64,000 nucleotides of DNA from Azospirillum formosense (GCF_040500525.1 NZ_CP159404.1:339001-403000); one strand, 5' to 3'. Numbered from the stretch's first letter, positions 1 to 10,514 are shown. The notes: generated by a model not told the origin, from the letters alone. Numbers and translations are program-made.

Positions 1-3000
1 GCGCCGACGACACCAACGGCACCAACGCCGCCTCGATCAGCGGGGCGACCAGTGCCAGCTACACGCTCACGGCGTCCGACGCGCAGAGGTACCTGCGCGT
101 GGTGGTGACGGCCAACGACGGCAAGGGTGCCACGCCGACGGCGACCTCGGCCTACTCGTCGCAGGTGGCGGCTGCGGGCAACGGCGCGCCGGTGAACAGC
201 GTGGTGCCGAACGTGTCGGGTACGGCGACGGTGGGCAACGCGCTGAGCGCGTCGAACGGCACCTGGAGCGATCCGGACGGCGACCCGCTGAGCTACAGCT
301 ACCAATGGTACCGGGCGGACGACACCAACGGCACCAACGCCGCCTCGATCAGCGGAGCGACGAGCGCCAGCTACACGCTCACGACCTCCGACGCTCACAA
401 GTACCTGCGTGTCGTGGTGAGGGCCAACGACGGCAACGCCAACACGACGACCGCCTCTTCGGCCTACACGGCGATCCTCAACAGCGCGCCGGTGAACAGC
501 GTGGTGCCGAGCGTGTCGGGCACGGCGACGGTGGGCAACGCGCTGAGCGCGACGAACGGCACCTGGACGGACGCCGACGGCGACGGCCGGACCTTCAGCT
601 ACCAGTGGTTCCGCGCCGACGACACCAACGGCACCAACGCCGCCTCGATCAGCGGGGCGACCAGTGCCAGCTACACGCTCACCACCTCCGACGCGCACAA
701 GTACCTGCGGGTCGTTGTGACGGCCAACGACGGCAAGGGCGGCACGCCGACGGCGACCTCGGCCTACACGGCGGTGCTCAACAGCGCGCCGGTGAACAGC
801 GTGGTGCCGAGCGTGTCGGGCACGGCGACGGTGGGCAACGCGCTGAGCGCGTCGAACGGCACCTGGAGCGACGCCGACGGCGACGGCCGGACCTTCACCT
901 ACCAGTGGTTCCGCGCCGACGACACCAACGGCACCAACGCCGCCTCGATCAGCGGGGCGACCGGCGCCAGCTACACGCTCACGACGTCCGACGCCCACAA
1001 GTATCTGCGTGTGGTGGTGACGGCCAACGACGGCAAGGGCGGCACGCCGACGGCGACCTCGGCCTACACGGCGATCCTCAACAGCGCGCCGGTGAACAGC
1101 GTGGTGCCGAGCGTGTCGGGTACGGCGACGGTGGGCAACGCGCTGAGTGCAACGAACGGCACCTGGAGCGATCCGGACGGCGACCCGCTGAGCTACAGCT
1201 ACCAATGGTACCGGGCGGACGACACCAACGGCACCAACGCCGCCTCGATCAGCGGAGCGACGAGCGCCAGCTACACGCTCACGACCTCCGACGCTCACAA
1301 GTACCTGCGTGTCGTGGTGAGGGCCAACGACGGCAACGCCAACACGACGACCGCCTCTTCGGCCTACACGGCGATCCTCAACAGCGCGCCGGTGAACAGC
1401 GTGGTGCCGAGCGTGTCGGGCACGGCGACGGTGGGCAACGCGCTGAGCGCGACGAACGGCACCTGGACGGACGCCGACGGCGACGGCCGGACCTTCAGCT
1501 ACCAGTGGTTCCGCGCCGACGACACCAACGGCACCAACGCCGCCTCGATCAGCGGGGCGACCAGTGCCAGCTACACGCTCACCACCTCCGACGCGCACAA
1601 GTACCTGCGGGTCGTTGTGACGGCCAACGACGGCAAGGGCGGCACGCCGACGGCGACCTCGGCCTACACGGCGGTGCTCAACAGCGCGCCGGTGAACAGC
1701 GTGGTGCCGAGCGTGTCGGGCACGGCGACGGTGGGCAACGCGCTGAGCGCGACGAACGGCACCTGGAGCGACGCTGATAATGACAGCCGAACCTTCAGCT
1801 ACCAATGGTTCCGCGCCGACGACACCAACGGCACCAACGCCGCCTCGATCAGCGGGGCGACCGGCGCCAGCTACACGCTCACGACGTCCGACGCCCACAA
1901 GTACCTGCGCGTGGTGGTGACGGCGAATGATGGCAAGGGCGGCACGCCGACGGCGACCTCGGCCTACTCGTCGCAGGTGACGGCTGCGGGCAACGGCGCG
2001 CCGGTGAACAGCGTGGTGCCGAACGTGTCGGGTACGGCGACGGTGGGCAACGCGCTGAGTGCAACGAACGGCACCTGGAGCGATCCGGACGGCGACCCGC
2101 TGAGCTACAGCTACCAATGGTACCGGGCGGACGACACCAACGGCACCAACGCCGCCTCGATCAGCGGAGCGACGAGCGCCAGCTACACGCTCACGACCTC
2201 CGACGCTCACAAGTACCTGCGTGTCGTGGTGAGGGCCAACGACGGCAACGCCAACACGACGACCGCCTCTTCGGCCTACACGGCGATCCTCAACAGCGCG
2301 CCGGTGAACAGCGTGGTGCCGAGCGTGTCGGGCACGGCGACGGTGGGCAACGCGCTGAGCGCGACGAACGGCACCTGGACGGACGCCGACGGCGACGGCC
2401 GGACCTTCAGCTACCAGTGGTTCCGCGCCGACGACACCAACGGCACCAACGCCGCCTCGATCAGCGGGGCGACCAGTGCCAGCTACACGCTCACCACCTC
2501 CGACGCGCACAAGTACCTGCGGGTCGTTGTGACGGCCAACGACGGCAAGGGCGGCACGCCGACGGCGACCTCGGCCTACACGGCGGTGCTCAACAGCGCG
2601 CCGGTGAACAGCGTGGTGCCGAGCGTGTCGGGTACGGCGACGGTGGGCAACGCGCTGAGTGCAACGAACGGCACCTGGAGCGATCCGGACGGCGACCCGC
2701 TGAGCTACAGCTACCAATGGTACCGGGCGGACGACACCAACGGCACCAACGCCGCCTCGATCAGCGGAGCGACGAGCGCCAGCTACACGCTCACGACCTC
2801 CGACGCTCACAAGTACCTGCGTGTCGTGGTGAGGGCCAACGACGGCAACGCCAACACGACGACCGCCTCTTCGGCCTACACGGCGATCCTCAACAGCGCG
2901 CCGGTGAACAGCGTGGTGCCGAGCGTGTCGGGCACGGCGACGGTGGGCAACGCGCTGAGCGCGACGAACGGCACCTGGACGGACGCCGACGGCGACGGCC

Positions 3001-4397
3001 GGACCTTCAGCTACCAGTGGTTCCGCGCCGACGACACCAACGGCACCAACGCCGCCTCGATCAGCGGGGCGACCAGTGCCAGCTACACGCTCACCACCTC
3101 CGACGCGCACAAGTACCTGCGGGTCGTTGTGACGGCCAACGACGGCAAGGGCGGCACGCCGACGGCGACCTCGGCCTACACGGCGGTGCTCAACAGCGCG
3201 CCGGTGAACAGCGTGGTGCCGAGCGTGTCGGGCACGGCGACGGTGGGCAACGCGCTGAGCGCGTCGAACGGCACCTGGAGCGACGCCGACGGCGACGGCC
3301 GGACCTTCACCTACCAGTGGTTCCGCGCCGACGACACCAACGGCACCAACGCCGCCTCGATCAGCGGGGCGACCGGCGCCAGCTACACGCTCACGACGTC
3401 CGACGCCCACAAGTATCTGCGTGTGGTGGTGACGGCCAACGACGGCAAGGGCGGCACGCCGACGGCGACCTCGGCCTACACGGCGATCCTCAACAGCGCG
3501 CCGGTGAACAGCGTGGTGCCGAGCGTGTCGGGTACGGCGACGGTGGGCAACGCGCTGAGTGCAACGAACGGCACCTGGAGCGATCCGGACGGCGACCCGC
3601 TGAGCTACAGCTACCAATGGTACCGGGCGGACGACACCAACGGCACCAACGCCGCCTCGATCAGCGGAGCGACGAGCGCCAGCTACACGCTCACGACCTC
3701 CGACGCTCACAAGTACCTGCGTGTCGTGGTGAGGGCCAACGACGGCAACGCCAACACGACGACCGCCTCTTCGGCCTACACGGCGATCCTCAACAGCGCG
3801 CCGGTGAACAGCGTGGTGCCGAGCGTGTCGGGCACGGCGACGGTGGGCAACGCGCTGAGCGCGACGAACGGCACCTGGACGGACGCCGACGGCGACGGCC
3901 GGACCTTCAGCTACCAGTGGTTCCGCGCCGACGACACCAACGGCACCAACGCCGCCTCGATCAGCGGGGCGACCAGTGCCAGCTACACGCTCACCACCTC
4001 CGACGCGCACAAGTACCTGCGGGTCGTTGTGACGGCCAACGACGGCAAGGGCGGCACGCCGACGGCGACCTCGGCCTACACGGCGATCCTCAACAGCGCG
4101 CCGGTGAACAGCGTGGTGCCGAGCGTGAGCGGGACGGCGACGGTGGGCAGCGCGCTGAGCGCGACGAACGGCACCTGGACGGACGCCGACGGCGACGGCC
4201 GGACCTTCAGCTACCAGTGGTTCCGCGCCGACGACACCAACGGCACCAACGCCGCCTCGATCAGCGGGGCGACCGGCGCCAGCTACACATTGACCAGTTC
4301 GGATGCCCACAAGTATCTGCGTGTGGTGGTGACGGCCAACGACGGCAAGGGCGGCACGCCGACGGCGACCTCGGCCTACACGGCGATCCTCAACAGC
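1..4397 (+). repeat. Tandem 300-bp coding repeat array with higher-order ABC pattern
   Basis: The AlaPro codons that open each unit fall at 186, 486, 786, 1086, 1386, 1686, 1998, 2298, 2598, 2898, 3198, 3498, 3798 and 4098. The period is 300 bp, except for one 312-bp unit carrying four extra residues (AAGN type). Units fall into classes A (SDPDGDPLSYSYQWY), B (TDADGDGRTFSYQWF), C (SDADGDGRTFTYQWF) and D (SDADNDSRTF). The order is A B C A B D A B A B C A B B'. Copies of one class are nearly identical even at synonymous sites, which points to recent expansion in 600-900-bp blocks. A partial D-like unit lies before 186. Confidence 0.95.
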
Positions 4398-7300
4398 GCG
4401 CCGGTGCTGAGCACGGACGCGCGCAGGCTGACAGCCATCAACGAGGATGCCACGAGCAACGACGGCGACACCGTGGCGGCCATCCTCGCCTCCGTCGGCA
4501 CCGCCACGGATGTCGACGGAAACGCGCTGGGCATCGCGATCACCGCGACCGATACCGGCAACGGCACGTGGCAATACAAGACCGGAGCCGGGAGCTGGAC
4601 TACCATCTCCGGCGTCTCGGCCATGTCGGCCCTGCTGCTTTCCAGCACCGACCGCGTGCGCTTTGTGCCGAACACCGACTACAACGGGTCGGTCGCCAAC
4701 GGCATTACCTTCAAGGCGTGGGATCAGACCACCGGCACGGCGGGGACCACGGTCGGCAACGACACCACCGCGAATGGCGGGCAGGGAAGCGGCCGCCAGT
4801 TCAGTGCCGACAGCGCCACGGCGGGGCTCGTCGTGATCGCGGTGAACGACGCGCCGGTGCTGACCGACACCGTCCTTACCCTGCCAAGCGTCGCCCAGGC
4901 CGCTGGCGCGCCCAACGGCGCCGTCGGCGTGGCCGTGTCGTCCCTGGTGGCGCTCGGTGGGAATGTGGCCGACGTGGACAGCGGTGCCGTCACCGGCATC
5001 GCGCTGGTCGGCGTGGACCTGTCGGAAGGCGGCACCTGGTTCTACAGCACCGATGGCGGCACCAATTGGACCGCTGTCGGAACGGTGAACGACAGCGGCA
5101 ACGCGCTGCTGTTGCGACCGACCGACCGGCTCTACTACCAGCCGACGGGCGCCAACGCGGGCGTCCTCGGCGCGGCGATCACCTTCCGTGCCTGGGATCA
5201 GAGCAGCGGCACCGCCGGGACCAAGGTGGCGACGACGGGCGGCGGCGGCACCTCCGCCTTCTCCACGGCCACGGACACCGCCAGCCTCTCGATCACCCCG
5301 GCGGCATTGACGAGCACCGTGACGCTCGCCACCGGGTCGGACACGGGCGTCAGCAACACGGACCACATCACCAAGGCGAGCAGCGTCACCTTCGACGGCA
5401 GCGGCGCCAACGCGAACACGACCGTGCGGCTCTACGCCAACGGTTCGCTGGTGGCGACGGCCACGGCCGACGCGTCGGGCGCCTACAGCTTCACCGGCGT
5501 CGACGTGTCCGGCTTCGACGGTGCGGTCGGCTTCACCGTCCGCCAGGCGGTCGCCGGGATGGAAAGCACCGACTCCGCCACGCGGACCGTCACCTTCGAC
5601 CGCACGGCGCCGACCGTCGCGATCACCACGGTGACCGGCGACAACGTGCTGAACGCCGCGGAAAGCGCGGTTCCGCAGACGGTGGCCGGCACCACGACGG
5701 GGGTCGAGGACGGCCAGACGGTCACGGTGACGCTGAACGGCAAGACCTACAGCGCGACGGTGACCAACAACGCCTGGAGCCTGACGGTCCCCTCCACCGA
5801 CCTGCAGGCGCTGACAGATGGCGGCACCTACGCCATCACCGCCGATCTGACGGACGTGGCGGGCAACGCCGCGGTCCAGGCGACTCGCAGCGTCTCGGTC
5901 GACCGCACGGCGCCGACCCTCGCCATCGCCACCGTGGCAGGCGACAATGTGCTGAACGCGGCGGACAGCGCCGTTGGGCAGACGGTGTCGGGCGTCACCA
6001 ACGGCGTCGAGAACGGCCAGACGGTCACGGTGACGCTGAGCGGCAAGACCTACAGCACGACGGTGACCAACAACCGTTGGAGCCTGACGGTCCCCTCCAC
6101 CGACCTTCTGGCACTGACCGACGGCACCAGCTACACCGTCACCGCCAGCCTGACCGACGCGGCGGGCAACCCCACCCAGGCGACCCGAAACGTGTCGGTG
6201 GACCGCACGCCGCCGGCGGTGGTCAGCGTCACGCCTCCGCCGGCGCGGACCTATCTGCCGGGCGAGACGGTCAGCTTCTTCGTTCAGCTCAGCGAAGCGT
6301 CCATCATCAATGGCGGCAGTCCGGTTCTGGAACTGGCGATTGGAAGCGAGATCCGCAACGCCGTCTACAACGCGGCGGGCAGCACCGGCACGCTGCTGCG
6401 GTTCGACTATGTCGTTCCGGTCGGCGACCGCGCGCCGCAGGGCATCGCGGTCCTGGGGCTGGCGCTGAACGGCTCCATCGTGACGGACGCGGCGCAGGGT
6501 CCGCTGGTGACGACGCTGATGGGCGTGGGCGACACCAGCCAGGTGCGCATCGACACCCCGATCCCGGCGAAGCCGGTCGGGACGGCGTTGAGCGGCCTGT
6601 CCGACTCCGGCGCGTCGGCGACCGACCGGCTGACCAACGTCACGAGGCCGACGCTGTCCGGCACCGCGGAGGCGAACGCCACGGTGACCGTGATGGTGGA
6701 CGGCAAGGCCGTGGGGACCACGGTGGCCGACGAGAACGGCTTCTGGGTCCATCGCCTCCAGACGGCGCTGACCGACGGGACGCACAGCATCACCACCACG
6801 GCGACCAACCGGTTCGGCATCGTCAGCGATCCGTCCGACGCGTTGGCCGTGGTGATCGACACCGCGGTGCCGGTGGCGCCCGCGCCGTCGGTGACCAGCG
6901 CCACCGTCGCCGGTGCGGCGGGAGGCGAGCGGATCTCGGGGATCGCCACGCCGTCCCTGGCCGGGACGACGGAAGCCGGCAGCACGGTGAACGTCCTGGT
7001 CGACAGCAAGGTCGCCGGAACGGCGGTCGCCGACGCCAACGGCGCCTGGACTTTCCAATTCACGGCGGCGCTGGCCGACGGAACCCACAGCGTCCAGGTG
7101 CAGGCCACCGACAGGGCCGGCAACGTCAGCAGCCTGTCGGCGGTCACCACCCTGACGATCGACACCACGCCGCCGGCTGCCCCGACGGTGACTCTGAACA
7201 CCACCGCCGGCAGCACGCCGGTCGTGCAGGGCACCGCCGAGGCCAACAGTCTGGTCACGGTGACGATCAACGGTCAGACCGTCGGCACGGCGCGCGCCAG

Positions 7301-8612
7301 CGCGTCCGGCGCCTGGCAACTGGCCCTGGCCGCTGACCTGAGCGTCGGCAGCTATGTGATCACGGCCAAGGCGAGCGATGCCGTGGGCAACACCGGCAAC
7401 GCCGGCACGACCACCTACTCGGTGGCTCCGCCGCCGCCGCCGCCGGCCGTGGTGGTCGCGGCGTCCTCCGGAAACACCACGACGGCGGCGTCCTCGTCCA
7501 ACTCTGTGGCGGCGACCGCCGGAGGGACCGGGACAACGCAGACGACCGGGCCGACTCTGGGCACCGCGCCGACCCTGCCCAGCCTGCAGATGAGCAGCGA
7601 TGCCGGTCGCGTCATCACCAGCTCGTCCATCAACAGCGGGGGCGGTGCCGGCAACGGGAACAGCAGCACCGACGCCGGACGCTCGATCACCCTCGGCAAC
7701 CTCGGCAACTCGTCCAGCAGCGATGCCGGGCGCTCGATCACCATCTCCGCGATGGGCGGGGCGCCCGCCGGTGGCGGAACCGCAAGTTCGTCCAGCGGGG
7801 TTCTGGGCGGCGGCACCGGCGGGTCGAGCAATTCCGGGTTGAGCGGCGTCGTCAGCGGCGGGTCGGGCCTGGGTGGTTCGAGCTTGGGTGGTTCGGGCTT
7901 GGGCGGATCGGGCCTGGGCGGATCGGGCCTGGGCGGATCGGGCCTGGGGGGCACCGCTGCGGGTGGAATTGGCGCCGGTCCGGGGGGCGCGGGTGCCGGC
8001 TCCGGCGGCGCGTTCGGTGGAGGCTCGGCGGGTGGTGTCTCGGGCACGGGCTTCGGTGCGGGGGGGCCGGCGACGGGCGGACCCGCAGCCGGCGGTGCGG
8101 CGACAGGCACTGGAACGGGCAACGGCGGCCTGAACGGTGGCGTCGCGGGCCCGGGTGCTGCGGGCGGCGCGGCTGGGGCGGCCGCCTCTGGCGGCACTCC
8201 GGGCGGCAGCGCGGGGCCCGGAGGCCCCGGGACCGCGTCCGGCGGGCCGGGCGGCGCACCGGGAAATCGGCCCGGCGGCCAGACGGGGTCCGGCTCCACC
8301 ATCGAGAGCGCGCCGGCCAATCGGCCCAACGGCCAAGCTGGATCGCAAGGACGGCCGCAGGGGCAGGGCCAGCCGCAAGGACAGCCGCCGGCCGGCGACG
8401 CGCCGACGGGCGGCGATCCGGGCACCGCTCCGGCGGCTCCGGACGGACAAGGGCAGGCTCCCGGCCCGCGCGCCGACCTCGACGGGACCGCGCTGGCCCG
8501 TCCGGCCTTCTCCCGTCAGGTCGCCCAGATCCATGGCGCAGCCGACGCCCAAACCGCGGCGTTGCTCGCCGCCCTCACCACGCATGTTCCACCGGGAAGC
8601 CGGGCGGCCTAG
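1..8612 (+). CDS. Giant Ig-like repeat surface/secreted protein, 5' end outside window
   Basis: The reading frame is open from base 3 of the window, so the start lies upstream; at least 2870 residues are present. The first ~4400 bases are 100-residue repeats with a conserved core (QWFRADDTNGTN, then SYTLTTSDAHKYLRVVV), typical of bacterial Ig-like beta-sandwich repeats. Two cadherin/VCBS-like domains bounded by NDAPVL follow (about 4398-5310), then Ig-like blocks with DRTAPT linkers (5310-7430). The C-terminal part is a proline run, three copies of DAGRxIT, Gly/Ser-rich repeats and a Gln/Pro-rich stretch; the last ~40 residues are non-repetitive and could be an export signal. No RTX nonapeptides and no LPxTG are visible. 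The downstream TolC/HlyD/M50 genes suggest it is their cargo. The likely role is an adhesin or biofilm matrix protein (inferred). The repeat array may be misassembled in a draft genome. Confidence 0.85.
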   Translation, partial: ADDTNGTNAASISGATSASYTLTASDAQRYLRVVVTANDGKGATPTATSAYSSQVAAAGNGAPVNSVVPNVSGTATVGNALSASNGTWSDPDGDPLSYSYQWYRADDTNGTNAASISGATSASYTLTTSDAHKYLRVVVRANDGNANTTTASSAYTAILNSAPVNSVVPSVSGTATVGNALSATNGTWTDADGDGRTFSYQWFRADDTNGTNAASISGATSASYTLTTSDAHKYLRVVVTANDGKGGTPTATSAYTAVLNSAPVNSVVPSVSGTATVGNALSASNGTWSDADGDGRTFTYQWFRADDTNGTNAASISGATGASYTLTTSDAHKYLRVVVTANDGKGGTPTATSAYTAILNSAPVNSVVPSVSGTATVGNALSATNGTWSDPDGDPLSYSYQWYRADDTNGTNAASISGATSASYTLTTSDAHKYLRVVVRANDGNANTTTASSAYTAILNSAPVNSVVPSVSGTATVGNALSATNGTWTDADGDGRTFSYQWFRADDTNGTNAASISGATSASYTLTTSDAHKYLRVVVTANDGKGGTPTATSAYTAVLNSAPVNSVVPSVSGTATVGNALSATNGTWSDADNDSRTFSYQWFRADDTNGTNAASISGATGASYTLTTSDAHKYLRVVVTANDGKGGTPTATSAYSSQVTAAGNGAPVNSVVPNVSGTATVGNALSATNGTWSDPDGDPLSYSYQWYRADDTNGTNAASISGATSASYTLTTSDAHKYLRVVVRANDGNANTTTASSAYTAILNSAPVNSVVPSVSGTATVGNALSATNGTWTDADGDGRTFSYQWFRADDTNGTNAASISGATSASYTLTTSDAHKYLRVVVTANDGKGGTPTATSAYTAVLNSAPVNSVVPSVSGTATVGNALSATNGTWSDPDGDPLSYSYQWYRADDTNGTNAASISGATSASYTLTTSDAHKYLRVVVRANDGNANTTTASSAYTAILNSAPVNSVVPSVSGTATVGNALSATNGTWTDADGDGRTFSYQWFRADDTNGTNAASISGATSASYTLTTSDAHKYLRVVVTANDGKGGTPTATSAYTAVLNSAPVNSVVPSVSGTATVGNALSASNGTWSDADGDGRTFTYQWFRADDTNGTNAASISGATGASYTLTTSDAHKYLRVVVTANDGKGGTPTATSAYTAILNSAPVNSVVPSVSGTATVGNALSATNGTWSDPDGDPLSYSYQWYRADDTNGTNAASISGATSASYTLTTSDAHKYLRVVVRANDGNANTTTASSAYTAILNSAPVNSVVPSVSGTATVGNALSATNGTWTDADGDGRTFSYQWFRADDTNGTNAASISGATSASYTLTTSDAHKYLRVVVTANDGKGGTPTATSAYTAILNSAPVNSVVPSVSGTATVGSALSATNGTWTDADGDGRTFSYQWFRADDTNGTNAASISGATGASYTLTSSDAHKYLRVVVTANDGKGGTPTATSAYTAILNSAPVLSTDARRLTAINEDATSNDGDTVAAILASVGTATDVDGNALGIAITATDTGNGTWQYKTGAGSWTTISGVSAMSALLLSSTDRVRFVPNTDYNGSVANGITFKAWDQTTGTAGTTVGNDTTANGGQGSGRQFSADSATAGLVVIAVNDAPVLTDTVLTLPSVAQAAGAPNGAVGVAVSSLVALGGNVADVDSGAVTGIALVGVDLSEGGTWFYSTDGGTNWTAVGTVNDSGNALLLRPTDRLYYQPTGANAGVLGAAITFRAWDQSSGTAGTKVATTGGGGTSAFSTATDTASLSITPAALTSTVTLATGSDTGVSNTDHITKASSVTFDGSGANANTTVRLYANGSLVATATADASGAYSFTGVDVSGFDGAVGFTVRQAVAGMESTDSATRTVTFDRTAPTVAITTVTGDNVLNAAESAVPQTVAGTTTGVEDGQTVTVTLNGKTYSATVTNNAWSLTVPSTDLQALTDGGTYAITADLTDVAGNAAVQATRSVSVDRTAPTLAIATVAGDNVLNAADSAVGQTVSGVTNGVENGQTVTVTLSGKTYSTTVTNNRWSLTVPSTDLLALTDGTSYTVTASLTDAAGNPTQATRNVSVDRTPPAVVSVTPPPARTYLPGETVSFFVQLSEASIINGGSPVLELAIGSEIRNAVYNAAGSTGTLLRFDYVVPVGDRAPQGIAVLGLALNGSIVTDAAQGPLVTTLMGVGDTSQVRIDTPIPAKPVGTALSGLSDSGASATDRLTNVTRPTLSGTAEANATVTVMVDGKAVGTTVADENGFWVHRLQTALTDGTHSITTTATNRFGIVSDPSDALAVVIDTAVPVAPAPSVTSATVAGAAGGERISGIATPSLAGTTEAGSTVNVLVDSKVAGTAVADANGAWTFQFTAALADGTHSVQVQATDRAGNVSSLSAVTTLTIDTTPPAAPTVTLNTTAGSTPVVQGTAEANSLVTVTINGQTVGTARASASGAWQLALAADLSVGSYVITAKASDAVGNTGNAGTTTYSVAPPPPPPAVVVAASSGNTTTAASSSNSVAATAGGTGTTQTTGPTLGTAPTLPSLQMSSDAGRVITSSSINSGGGAGNGNSSTDAGRSITLGNLGNSSSSDAGRSITISAMGGAPAGGGTASSSSGVLGGGTGGSSNSGLSGVVSGGSGLGGSSLGGSGLGGSGLGGSGLGGSGLGGTAAGGIGAGPGGAGAGSGGAFGGGSAGGVSGTGFGAGGPATGGPAAGGAATGTGTGNGGLNGGVAGPGAAGGAAGAAASGGTPGGSAGPGGPGTASGGPGGAPGNRPGGQTGSGSTIESAPANRPNGQAGSQGRPQGQGQPQGQPPAGDAPTGGDPGTAPAAPDGQGQAPGPRADLDGTALARPAFSRQVAQIHGAADAQTAALLAALTTHVPPGSRAA
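7858..7949 (+). repeat. 15-bp tandem repeat encoding GGSGL
   Basis: About six 15-bp units encode GGSGL or GGSSL in the Gly/Ser-rich tail of the giant repeat protein. The unit is in phase with the codons, so copy-number change would lengthen or shorten the linker without a frameshift. Confidence 0.85.
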
Positions 8613-8678
8613 CGCCGTCCGCGCCTTCCATCGCCGTCTTCGCCTAAGCTTTTCTTTCCAAATGGATTGCCGACGAGA

Positions 8679-10514
8679 ATGACCCGGTTCGCTCCCTCCC
8701 TCCGGCCGCGGGGCCACAAGGCCCGCGCGTCCTTCGCCCTGGCTGTCGCCGCGCTGGTCGCCAGCGGATGTTCCGTCAGCCCGAAGCCCCTGACCGATGA
8801 CGAAAACGTGTCCCGCCTCCGCGAGGACATGTCGGTCATCATGTCGCCGCAGGAGCCGATCGCCGGCCCGGTGTCGATGCACGAGGCGATGGCGCGGGCC
8901 ATCAAGTACAACCTTGATGAGCGCGTGAAGCTGATGGAGATGGCGGTCGCCAACCAGCAGCTCGACCTGTCGCGGTTCGACATGCTGCCGCGCCTCGTGG
9001 CGGGGGCGGGCTACACCGGGCGCAACAACGAGTCCGGGTCGGAAAGCCTCAACCTCGCCACCGGCCGCCGCACCGGCGAGAGCACCACGGCCACCGATCG
9101 GCATCGCCGGACCGCCGACCTGGGCTTCACCTGGAACATTCTCGATTTCGGCGTCAGCTACCTGCGCGCCCGCCAGAACGCCAACCTCGTCCTGATCGCC
9201 GACGAACGCCGCCGCCGCGTCGTCCAGGGCATCCTGCAGGACGTGCGCACGTCCTATTGGCGCGCGGTCGCGGCGGAGCGGCTGCTGAAGCGGATCGAAC
9301 CGCTGGAGAAGCGCATCGAGGCGGCGCGCAAGAACGCGAACGCCCTGGAAGCCCAACGCGTCCAGGCCCCGTTGCAGACCCTGTCCTACCAGCGCGCGCT
9401 GGTCGACACGCTGCGCCAGCTCCAGACGCTGCGGCGCGAGCTGGTCGCCGCCAAGTCGCAGCTCGGCGCGCTGATGGGGCTTCCGCCGGGCGAGAACTTC
9501 AGCATCCAGATGCCGCCGGACGTCACCGGCAAGGACGTGCCGGCGATCACGGCGTCGGTCGAATCCCTGGAAACCTACGCGCTCCTGAACCGGCCGGAGC
9601 TGCTGGAGGAGTCCTACAACGCCCGCATCACCGCCGACGAGACGCGCCGCGCCCTGCTGAAACTGCTGCCGGGCATCGACCTGAACGCCGGCCTGCATTA
9701 CGACAGCAACAGCTTCCTGCTGAACCAGCGCTGGGCCGATTACGGGGCGCGGGTGTCATGGAACATCCTGTCCCTGGCCTCGGCCTCGGACACCCACGCC
9801 TTCTCCAAGGCGCAGGAGGACCTGGTCGCCTTCCGCCGTCAGGCGCTGAGCGTGGCGGTGCTGAGCCAGGTGCGCGTTGCGATGGTGCAGTTCCGCGAGC
9901 TGTCGCAGGAATTCTCGCTCAACGCCGACCAGGCGGCGATCGACCGCCGCATCCGGCAGCAGTACGTCAACAGCAGCACGGTCGGCCAGCAGGGCGACAT
10001 GAGCGTGATCCAGGCCGAGGTGTCGGAACTCGTCTCCGACCTGCGGCGCGATCTCGTCTACGCCGACCTGCAGAACGCCTACGCCCGCGTCATGGTGTCG
10101 GCGGGCGTCGATCCGATGCCGGAGGCCGTGCCCTCCCAGGATCTTGCGACGCTCCGTCAGGCGGTGTCCGACGGGCTGGGCGCCTGGCAGCAGAAGGCCG
10201 GCGGTACGGCGCGCCTCCAGGATCTCCTGGTTCCGGCCACGACCTCCGAGAAAGCCCCGGCCGAAAAGGCTCCGGTCGACACGGCGACCGAGCCGAAGAC
10301 CGCCCCGGTCGCCACCCGCGGCGACGAGCCGGCGGCGCGCAAAGCGTCGGCGCCGGAGCGCGTGACGGTGGCGGAGCTGCCGCCGCTGCCGGCCGCCTCG
10401 ATGACCGCCCCGATGACGGTGTCCTTCAGCCCGTCCACCGGGTCGGAGCCGGTGAAGGTCTACTCGGTTCCGCCGAGCGCTCTGGCCCCGCTGGGGCGCC
10501 CCTCCGCCCGCTGA
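8679..10514 (+). CDS. TolC-family outer-membrane efflux lipoprotein
   Basis: This 611-residue protein is a predicted outer-membrane channel of the TolC/OMF family. The N-terminus has basic residues, a hydrophobic stretch and a lipobox (ASGC), so it is probably acylated in the manner of NodT-type channels. The body has the long alpha-helical hairpins of the family, with two repeat halves (AMARAIKYNLDERVKLMEMA and YALLNRPELLEESYNARI openings). The C-terminal ~110 residues are Ala/Pro/Lys-rich and unusual for the family. ATG 8679 was chosen over an in-frame TTG at 8667 because it gives the cleaner signal sequence. It lies 66 bases after the giant repeat protein and heads the export genes, so it probably forms the outer-membrane exit for that cargo (inferred from position). 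Confidence 0.85.
   Translation: MTRFAPSLRPRGHKARASFALAVAALVASGCSVSPKPLTDDENVSRLREDMSVIMSPQEPIAGPVSMHEAMARAIKYNLDERVKLMEMAVANQQLDLSRFDMLPRLVAGAGYTGRNNESGSESLNLATGRRTGESTTATDRHRRTADLGFTWNILDFGVSYLRARQNANLVLIADERRRRVVQGILQDVRTSYWRAVAAERLLKRIEPLEKRIEAARKNANALEAQRVQAPLQTLSYQRALVDTLRQLQTLRRELVAAKSQLGALMGLPPGENFSIQMPPDVTGKDVPAITASVESLETYALLNRPELLEESYNARITADETRRALLKLLPGIDLNAGLHYDSNSFLLNQRWADYGARVSWNILSLASASDTHAFSKAQEDLVAFRRQALSVAVLSQVRVAMVQFRELSQEFSLNADQAAIDRRIRQQYVNSSTVGQQGDMSVIQAEVSELVSDLRRDLVYADLQNAYARVMVSAGVDPMPEAVPSQDLATLRQAVSDGLGAWQQKAGGTARLQDLLVPATTSEKAPAEKAPVDTATEPKTAPVATRGDEPAARKASAPERVTVAELPPLPAASMTAPMTVSFSPSTGSEPVKVYSVPPSALAPLGRPSAR

Noticed and set aside
1..4397. Possible CRISPR or satellite array
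   Set aside because: The 300-bp units are contiguous, in frame and protein-coding; there are no short repeats separated by unique spacers.
305..7336. Long Arg/His/Gln-rich open frames (490 and 1739 residues) inside the repeat array on the plus strand
   Set aside because: They are frame-shifted readings of the same 300-bp repeats; the composition is pure codon-bias shadow and they have no start signal or family resemblance.
7430..8612. RTX type I secretion signal in the giant protein
   Set aside because: The glycine-rich tail is GGSGL and GAG-type sequence without GGxGxDxUx nonapeptides, so a calcium-binding RTX domain is not supported.
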